Source of the DNA: JAQIBY01 sp964407055
GTDB lineage: Bacteria > Bacteroidota > Bacteroidia > Bacteroidales > ML635J-15
NCBI GenBank assembly: GCA_964407055.1
Contig: CAYOUD010000078.1
Coordinates: 1-11,972, forward strand
Length of the DNA: 11,972 bases
Direction of reading: 5' to 3'
The position numbers and the translations under genes were made by a program. The notes under the pieces were generated by a model. That model worked only from the letters and a program-made list of their open reading frames with translations, did no database searches and had not been told where the DNA came from. Below are positions 7,420 to 11,972 of this stretch, in pieces. Each line of letters opens with the position of its first letter. The first letter of the stretch is position 1.

Positions 7420-8703
7420 TCATATTTTTGGGTTTTTAATTATGTCAAATCCGGTGTATTTATGTAATACTTCAGGTATAACGATACCGTCCTCGGTTAA
7501 ATTGTTTTCAATTAAAGCTGCCATAATTCTTGGAAGTGCAAGTGCGCTGCCGTTTAGTGTATGTGCAGTTCTGAGTTTATTGCTTTCTTTTTCACGAAAA
7601 CGTAATTTCAGGCGATTTGCCTGATAATCTTCAAAGTTTGAAACAGAGCTGACTTCTAACCATCTGTCTTGTCCGGCAGAATAAACTTCGAAATCATAGG
7701 TTAGTGCAGATGTAAAACTAAGGTCTCCGCCGCAGAGCAGCAAGATGCGGTAGGGGAGGTTGAGTTTTTCGAGCAATTTGCCAACATGGGCTTTCATTTG
7801 CTCCAGTGCTTCATAGGATTTATCCGGATGTTCAATGCGCACGATTTCAACTTTATCAAATTGATGCAAACGATTGAGCCCACGCACGTGTGAGCCCCAT
7901 GAGCCGGCTTCACGACGGAAACAAGCTGAGTAGGCAATGTTTTGTTTTGGTAGTTCTTGTTCCGGAATGATAACATCGCGGTAAATATTTGTTACAGGAA
8001 CTTCAGCCGTTGGGATGAGATAAAAACCATCGGCAGTTACCTGATACATTTGTCCGTCTTTGTCAGGGAGTTGCCCTGTTCCAAAACCGCTGGCCTCATT
8101 GACCATAAGCGGCGGCAGTACTTCCAGATATCCGGCATTTTCACCTTCGTCGAGGAAAAAGCTGATAAGGGCTCTTTGCAGTTTTGCCCCTTTTCCTTTA
8201 TATACGGGAAATCCTGCACCGGTAATTTTTGTTCCAAGCTCAAAATCTATGATATCATAGGATTCAATGGTTTCCCAGTGCGGTTTTTTAAGTTCAGGTT
8301 CAACAATTTCGCCATATCTGTTAACTTCTTGATTAGCCTCTTCCGATTTTCCAGGAGGAACAATTTTATTCGGAATATTTGGAATTTCAAACAGCAACTT
8401 CTGTCTTTTTTCTTCAAGGGATTTCAGGATTTGTGTGTTTTCTTGGATTTTTGTTTTCAAAGTCCCTGTTTTTGTTTTTGCAGCTTGCGCTTCATCTGCT
8501 TTGCCTTCTTTAAAAAGTTGCCCGATGGATTTTGAAATTTGCTTTTGTTCTGCAATGAAATTGTCATTTTCAAACTGAAGTGCTTTTCTGGCATCATCAA
8601 CTTCTAATAATTCTTTGATTATGTCCAGTGCATTAAAGTTTTTAATCTTTAGTCGATCAATGATTAATTCCTGATTTTCGCGTATGAAATTTATATTCAG
8701 CAT
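7420..8703 (-). CDS. serS: SerRS, seryl-tRNA synthetase
   Basis: SerRS charges tRNA-Ser (and tRNA-Sec) with serine in the cytoplasm. The 427-residue length is standard for the bacterial enzyme. Residues 1-110 form the long N-terminal coiled-coil arm that contacts the tRNA variable arm. The class II catalytic core follows: motif 1 around 173-200 (KLQRALISFFLDEG ... PPLMV), the serine-site TAE at 232-234, motif 2 at 262-288 (FRREAGSWG ... FDKVE), and motif 3 around 383-401 (LNGSALALPRIMAALIENN) with its invariant Arg392. All key elements are intact. It starts at ATG 8703 and is first in a five-gene minus-strand unit ending with ruvC. No TAnnTTTG promoter was found in the 160 bases ahead of it, though the rpmA terminator lies there. 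Confidence 0.98.
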   Translation of the reverse strand: MLNINFIRENQELIIDRLKIKNFNALDIIKELLEVDDARKALQFENDNFIAEQKQISKSIGQLFKEGKADEAQAAKTKTGTLKTKIQENTQILKSLEEKRQKLLFEIPNIPNKIVPPGKSEEANQEVNRYGEIVEPELKKPHWETIESYDIIDFELGTKITGAGFPVYKGKGAKLQRALISFFLDEGENAGYLEVLPPLMVNEASGFGTGQLPDKDGQMYQVTADGFYLIPTAEVPVTNIYRDVIIPEQELPKQNIAYSACFRREAGSWGSHVRGLNRLHQFDKVEIVRIEHPDKSYEALEQMKAHVGKLLEKLNLPYRILLLCGGDLSFTSALTYDFEVYSAGQDRWLEVSSVSNFEDYQANRLKLRFREKESNKLRTAHTLNGSALALPRIMAALIENNLTEDGIVIPEVLHKYTGFDIIKNPKI

Positions 8704-8796
8704 ATTAAATCTGATTAAAATGTTTGTCTAACCGTAGTGTCTTTTTTGAAATGTTCGAGTTCGGTAGCGATAAATCGGATATTATGAATAGACACT

Positions 8797-8847
8797 AAAA
8801 AAAAATCTCTTGTTCTTTCCACAAAAATAGAAAAACAAGAGATTTTT
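8797..8847 (-). terminator. Intrinsic terminator of rplU-rpmA
   Basis: A perfect 14-bp inverted repeat (8801-8814 with 8834-8847; minus-strand arm AAAAATCTCTTGTT) encloses a 19-base loop. Four further pairs can form inside it if base 8815 bulges. On the minus strand the descending arm runs into nine consecutive Ts (8805-8797), and the hairpin begins about 20 bases after the rpmA stop. The stem is AT-rich but long. It separates the ribosomal-protein unit from serS. Confidence 0.85.
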
Positions 8848-8866
8848 AAAATACCTTGACAAATGT

Positions 8867-9139
8867 TTATTTTTCTACAGCTTCTTCGATTGGCTCAATA
8901 GAAACATATGAACGATTATCTTTTTTCTTTTGAAATTTCACAACACCATCAGCGATAGCGTACAAGGTGTCGTCTTTTCCGATTTTTACATTTTTACCAG
9001 GATGATGTTTTGTACCGCGCTGGCGTACGATAATATTTCCTGATATGGCGGCTTCGCCTCCAAAAAGCTTAACTCCTAATCGTTTGCTTTCTGATTCACG
9101 ACCGTTTCTTGAACTACCAGCTCCTTTTTTATGTGCCAT
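8867..9139 (-). CDS. rpmA: Large-subunit ribosomal protein L27 (bL27)
   Basis: bL27 sits near the peptidyl-transferase centre of the 50S subunit, its N-terminal tail reaching the tRNA acceptor ends. The 90-residue protein begins MAHKKGAGSSRNGRES, the standard mature N-terminus, so it lacks the cleavable leader found in Firmicutes. The core motifs are present: SKRLGVKLFGGE (18-29), GNIIVRQRGTKHHPG (34-48), VKIGKDDTLYAI (51-62) and GVVKF (65-69). The C-terminal tail is acidic. It begins 15 bases behind the rplU stop and is co-transcribed with it, the usual bacterial order, and ends ahead of a strong intrinsic terminator. Confidence 0.98.
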   Translation of the reverse strand: MAHKKGAGSSRNGRESESKRLGVKLFGGEAAISGNIIVRQRGTKHHPGKNVKIGKDDTLYAIADGVVKFQKKKDNRSYVSIEPIEEAVEK

Positions 9140-9154
9140 AATGCTAAAATTTTC

Positions 9155-9466
9155 TTATGCGTCAATACTTTCAATCTGCAATTGTGTAAATTGCTGACGA
9201 TGTCCGTTTGATTTTTGATAACCTTTTCTTCTTTTTTTCTTGAATACCAAAACTTTATCACCTTTTACATGAGATAAAATCTTAGCAGTAACCTTTGCAT
9301 CTTTTACTTCAGGTTTGCCGACTTTATATTTTCCATCATTCTCCAGAAGTAGAATTTTGCCAAATTCTATCTTGCTTCCTTCTTCTCCCTCTAAGCGATG
9401 CACAAAGAGTTTCGAGTTATTTTCAACTTTAAATTGTTGTCCAGCGATTTCTACTATTGCGTACAT
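9155..9466 (-). CDS. rplU: Large-subunit ribosomal protein L21 (bL21)
   Basis: bL21 binds 23S rRNA in the 50S subunit. The 103-residue protein has the typical start MYAIVEIAGQQFKVE, the middle GSKIEFGKILLLEN (30-43), and the basic C-terminal part KVLVFKKKRRKGYQKSNGHRQQFTQLQI (about 71-98) with the GY-K-NGHRQ signature that contacts RNA. Nothing is missing. It is the first gene of a two-gene unit with rpmA. A -7-like promoter element lies about 38 bases ahead of the ATG, implying a short leader, so an elaborate L21 leader RNA would not fit if that promoter is used. Confidence 0.98.
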   Translation of the reverse strand: MYAIVEIAGQQFKVENNSKLFVHRLEGEEGSKIEFGKILLLENDGKYKVGKPEVKDAKVTAKILSHVKGDKVLVFKKKRRKGYQKSNGHRQQFTQLQIESIDA

Positions 9467-9503
9467 TGTTTTCGTTTTAAAAGTCCTTTAACAGATTGGA
9501 TTG

Positions 9504-9511
9504 CAAAAGTA
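9504..9511 (-). promoter_or_regulatory. Probable -7 element of the rplU-rpmA promoter
   Basis: The minus strand reads TACTTTTG here, matching TAnnTTTG and followed by GCAA as is common in this phylum. A -33 TTG is not seen at the expected spacing (the nearest, 9542-9540, is 28 bases away), so only half of the promoter is matched. Transcription would start near 9497, with a leader of about 30 bases. Confidence 0.5.
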
Positions 9512-9628
9512 TAAAAAGTTTTTGAGAAAAAAAGCATTACAAGAAATATTTTTTAAAATCCTGTTATGTTCGTTTAAAACATTCACTTAACCCGAGTTTT
9601 AGCCAATGTTTAGGAGTTTTTTTGACAC

Positions 9629-9657
9629 AATCTTTGCTTTACTGCGTTGCAAAGATT
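9629..9657. repeat. Perfect 9-bp inverted repeat (hairpin)
   Basis: AATCTTTGC (9629-9637) and GCAAAGATT (9649-9657) form a perfect stem around an 11-base loop. Neither strand has a T run behind it, so it is not a standard terminator. Both arms contain TCTTTG, one base away from a TAnnTTTG promoter element, so it could instead be a binding site or a pair of back-to-back weak -7 elements. Confidence 0.6.
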
Positions 9658-9691
9658 CCGCCAAAAACTGTTTACTGCATTAATTACTCCT

Positions 9692-9790
9692 CCCAAATCT
9701 GCGCTTTCACTTCGCTATATTTTCATTGTCTATTCCTGTTGTAGAGGCTCGTTTTATACCGCACCCCAGATTTCCTACAACTAGGGTTGT
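9692..9790 (-). repeat. Candidate structured / interspersed intergenic element
   Basis: On the minus strand this block begins ACAACCCTAGTTGTAGG and ends with GCAGATTTGGGA. It contains three 5-7 bp complementary pairs: ACAAC with GTTGT (9786-9790 with 9777-9781), GTTGTAG with CTACAAC (9775-9781 with 9738-9744), and CAGATTT with AAATCTG (9767-9773 with 9695-9701). The first two exclude each other; the last two cross, as in a pseudoknot. The CCCTAG start and the TAGCGAAGTGAAAGCG segment remind me of short interspersed repeats seen between Bacteroidota genes, but that is from memory and unverified. Confidence 0.4.
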
Positions 9791-9799
9791 GCGGATTTT

Positions 9800-9812
9800 A
9801 TCCTGTCAGGAT
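9800..9812. repeat. 13-bp palindrome behind the receptor gene
   Basis: ATCCTG-T-CAGGAT lies immediately after the receptor stop codon (9813-9815). As RNA the stem could close only over a tight loop and is followed by AAAATCC rather than Us on the minus strand, so it is a poor terminator. It could be a protein-binding site or part of a dispersed repeat. Confidence 0.45.
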
Positions 9813-11936
9813 TTATTGTCGATTTGGAATTTGTTTGTCTTGTTGTAATGGATAATCAAGACGTAAGCCGATTTTGAACCAGCGTCCTGGTAGGAGGATG
9901 TTCCCAATTTCATTGACTTTAATATCAAAAAGATTCGCACATTCGATAAAGAAACTTTGAGATTTACATGTGTAATTAATGGAAATGTCCGTCAGGATAT
10001 AATTTTCATATTCAATTTCCTGTTCATTGGCTGTATAGGTTCCGGCTCTGTCCTGATAGCGAATCGTCCAGTTGAGACCAATTCCCGTGTCGGAAATTTT
10101 GTGATTCATCTGCAAAAGTGCCTGATGTCTTAAATAATCCAGTGCGTAGGCTGATATGAGTTCTTCGGACAGTTTAGATTTTGTGAGACGTGTGTAATTC
10201 AAATTGATTGAGTTTAACCAGGGCTTGAAAAAGTGATTGCCACCCGTATTAATTTGTATGCTGATTTCTGCACCGGTAGTTTTTAGGCGAGTGTAATTCA
10301 TGCTCGTATATTTTTCTTCGCCGGCATGCTTTACCCAATCGATAGTGTTTCTGCCGATCAGATGAAATGCTTGAACCTGCGCGGTAACTATTTTTTTTCG
10401 AAAATAGCTTCCAATTTCAAGATTGATTGCGTCTTCGGGTACAAGCTCCGGATTTCCAAGGTTTGTTGGCCCGGAATAATATAAGTCAGTGAAACTTGGC
10501 AATCGCATGCTTTGATTTACTGCCGCCCAGCTACTGAAATTGTCGCTGTGCTTGTAATGAACACGTGCTCCGCCATATGATTTTATTCCGTAATTTTCGG
10601 TATAGTGCAATAAACCGCTCAATCCAAAGTGGAATTTTGATATTTTATGGGATTGGTATGATGCCAAAAGATTGATTTGGTCGCGAATCGCTTGTTTCGT
10701 AAAACGTGTTGTGTTTTGAGTTTCGTCAGATAGAATAAATCGGTCTATGCCCAATATATTACTTAAAATTTTATCGTGGCGATGATTGATTCCGAGATGG
10801 AAATCGCCGAGAAAATTGCTTGTTTTCATGTTGGCAAAGTACCCGAGTACTTGTGTTTTGTGATAATTATGCCCTGCGTAATAATTCCATGGCGCATAAA
10901 TTCTGGGGACAAACTTTGCTGTATCGTTTTGGTGAGTGAAATAGCTGCCGTTTTGTTGATACAGAGATTCCCGGAAAAGTTCAAAGCGGTCATTGTGTTG
11001 TCGGAAATACATTCCCGAACTCAGTTTTATTTTTCCATTTTTTTCAAGTTTAAGACTTCCGAAACTGCTATTTACGGCTTCAAATTGATGCGGATATTTA
11101 TTTGAATAAAACGATTGTGCACCGAATTGTTTGTTCACGTGACCTGTTTGCAATGCGAGCTTGAGTTTTTTCCTTATCGGGATTGCAGTATGCCAATAGG
11201 CTTTCAGCATTTTGAAATCCGTGTTTTCAGCGTGCCCTGCCGATGATTTCCATGCGATGGCTGCATGATGTTTAGCTTTTCCGGTAATAAAATCCACGGC
11301 TGTGCTGAGGTCGGCATACTGATGTTGTCCTCCTGCAAGCCAAACTCGGATTTTTTGTTGAGGACTATGTAGATTTTGAAAATTCAGTACTCCGCTGTAA
11401 ATTCCGCTTCCGGGTTGTTGTGCGGTTCCAGGTGTAAAGCGCTGAATTTGGGTGATACTGATTGTTGGAATGGGAAGGTTTAGGTTATGATGTCCGGTTT
11501 GTACATCATTGATTGGGATGCCGTTTAGGAGTATTCCGGCTTGTTCGGGATTTCCTCCTCGGATGCTGATGTCTCCCTGTACTCCGTTAACTCCCCGCTG
11601 TCTGATATCAGTTCCGGGAAAATCTTCAGCCAGCTCTGAGGCGTCCTGCACCGAGTTTTCAATTACACGTATGCTTTGTTGAGGAACGCCTGAAAGCCCC
11701 ATGAAGACACCGGGTTCTGATGTCATAATTTCAACCTCCGGTAAAGTGTCTGCATCTGATAGCTCAGTTATTGCTTGCTTTTCTTGCGCGATGACCGGAT
11801 GGGTAAGCAAATTATAAGTCATCAAAATCACTCCGATATGTATAACTTTTCCCAGAGATTGAAAGATAGCATAGCTTTTTCTGCTCCATCGTTTGAAATG
11901 AAATGCCGGTTTTTGATTCTGCTTTTTTGCTGTCAC
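9813..11936 (-). CDS. TonB-dependent outer-membrane receptor, BtuB-like
   Basis: A 707-residue receptor: signal region 1-50 (cleavage near VIA|Q, 50-51), a TonB-box-like LPEVEIM (65-71), plug domain to about 190, then a 22-strand-type barrel. Plug hallmarks are DIRQRGVNGVQ (110-120), SIRGG (124-128), ILLNGIPIND (135-144) and QTGHHNLNLPI (146-156), shared with Bacteroidota BtuB-like receptors, so a cobalamin or similar chelate is a plausible ligand but not proven. The N-terminal FKRWSRKSYAIF before the hydrophobic segment is also a recurring feature of that group. It lacks the CarboxypepD-like domain of SusC proteins. The start is uncertain: the assigned codon is GTG (11936), the next in-frame ATG is residue 40, and the frame stays open upstream to the window edge. 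Twelve polar residues follow the last strand (WFKIGLRLDY), so the usual terminal aromatic is not at the end. Confidence 0.9.
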   Translation of the reverse strand: MTAKKQNQKPAFHFKRWSRKSYAIFQSLGKVIHIGVILMTYNLLTHPVIAQEKQAITELSDADTLPEVEIMTSEPGVFMGLSGVPQQSIRVIENSVQDASELAEDFPGTDIRQRGVNGVQGDISIRGGNPEQAGILLNGIPINDVQTGHHNLNLPIPTISITQIQRFTPGTAQQPGSGIYSGVLNFQNLHSPQQKIRVWLAGGQHQYADLSTAVDFITGKAKHHAAIAWKSSAGHAENTDFKMLKAYWHTAIPIRKKLKLALQTGHVNKQFGAQSFYSNKYPHQFEAVNSSFGSLKLEKNGKIKLSSGMYFRQHNDRFELFRESLYQQNGSYFTHQNDTAKFVPRIYAPWNYYAGHNYHKTQVLGYFANMKTSNFLGDFHLGINHRHDKILSNILGIDRFILSDETQNTTRFTKQAIRDQINLLASYQSHKISKFHFGLSGLLHYTENYGIKSYGGARVHYKHSDNFSSWAAVNQSMRLPSFTDLYYSGPTNLGNPELVPEDAINLEIGSYFRKKIVTAQVQAFHLIGRNTIDWVKHAGEEKYTSMNYTRLKTTGAEISIQINTGGNHFFKPWLNSINLNYTRLTKSKLSEELISAYALDYLRHQALLQMNHKISDTGIGLNWTIRYQDRAGTYTANEQEIEYENYILTDISINYTCKSQSFFIECANLFDIKVNEIGNILLPGRWFKIGLRLDYPLQQDKQIPNRQ

Positions 11937-11959
11937 GCTTTTAGTGTTTAATTTGGGTG

Positions 11960-11967
11960 CAAAGCTA
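11960..11967 (-). promoter_or_regulatory. Probable -7 element of the TonB-dependent receptor promoter
   Basis: The minus strand reads TAGCTTTG, a match to TAnnTTTG, and the following GCACC resembles the usual context. Transcription would begin near 11953, about 17 bases before the GTG start, which supports that start. The -33 element would lie beyond the window edge and cannot be checked. Confidence 0.5.
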
Positions 11968-11972
11968 AAATA

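Larger units (their letters stand above)
9467..9812. other. Gene-free stretch between rplU and the TonB-dependent receptor gene
   Basis: A 346-base region without a credible reading frame in any direction. From right to left it holds a 13-bp palindrome directly behind the receptor stop (9800-9812), a candidate structured or repeated element (9692-9790), an isolated 9-bp hairpin (9629-9657), an AT-rich tract, and the -7 element of rplU. The central part is distinctly less AT-rich than the flanks. Confidence 0.7.

Noticed and set aside
7957..8535. 192-codon open frame on the plus strand
   Set aside because: It lies wholly opposite the conserved serS coding region and its translation is Phe/Cys-rich without recognisable motifs; it is a shadow of serS codon usage.
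10776..11105. 109-codon open frame on the plus strand
   Set aside because: It is antisense to the barrel part of the TonB-dependent receptor and shows no family features.
1..11972. CRISPR arrays, tRNA or rRNA genes, insertion sequences
   Set aside because: No regularly spaced repeats, no cloverleaf-like or rRNA-like sequence, and no transposase-like reading frame or terminal repeats were found by reading both strands.

Overview
The window looks like a piece of a low-GC Bacteroidota chromosome. The signs are: promoters of the TTTG / TAnnTTTG type instead of the sigma70 -35/-10 type, starts with little or no Shine-Dalgarno sequence, a CarboxypepD-free BtuB-like TonB-dependent receptor with the family's characteristic plug motifs, and an outer-membrane style lipoprotein and TPR protein next to housekeeping genes. 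The exact lineage cannot be read from the sequence alone. No mobile element, CRISPR array, tRNA or rRNA was seen.

Layout, left to right. Positions 1-550 hold only a possible gene end and AT-rich spacer ending in a strong promoter. 552-1563 (+) is a trio of small envelope proteins: a YtxH-like protein, a two-helix holin-superfamily-III-like membrane protein, and an unrecognised tail-anchored protein. 1821-3542 (+) is a two-gene transporter unit (YitT family, then TauE/SafE family) behind a near-perfect Bacteroidota promoter. It runs convergently into a long minus-strand unit. That unit, 8703 down to 3570, reads serS, a lipoprotein, a TPR protein, an EamA/DMT transporter and ruvC, with junctions of 4 nt, 0 nt, overlap and ATGA overlap, so it is almost certainly one operon. 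Upstream of it lies rplU-rpmA (9466-8867, minus), closed by a clear intrinsic terminator. A 346-base gene-free stretch follows, and then a minus-strand BtuB-like TonB-dependent receptor gene that reaches the right edge.

Functionally, the window is mostly core: translation (SerRS, L21, L27), Holliday-junction resolution (RuvC), and envelope or transport proteins. The gene content is ordinary. The least explained parts are the gene-free stretch 9467-9812, which contains a candidate repeated or structured element with mutually exclusive and crossing pairings plus a separate perfect 9-bp hairpin, and the two unnamed small proteins (1261-1563 and the lipoprotein at 6861-7415). I do not see a convincing undescribed multi-gene system here.
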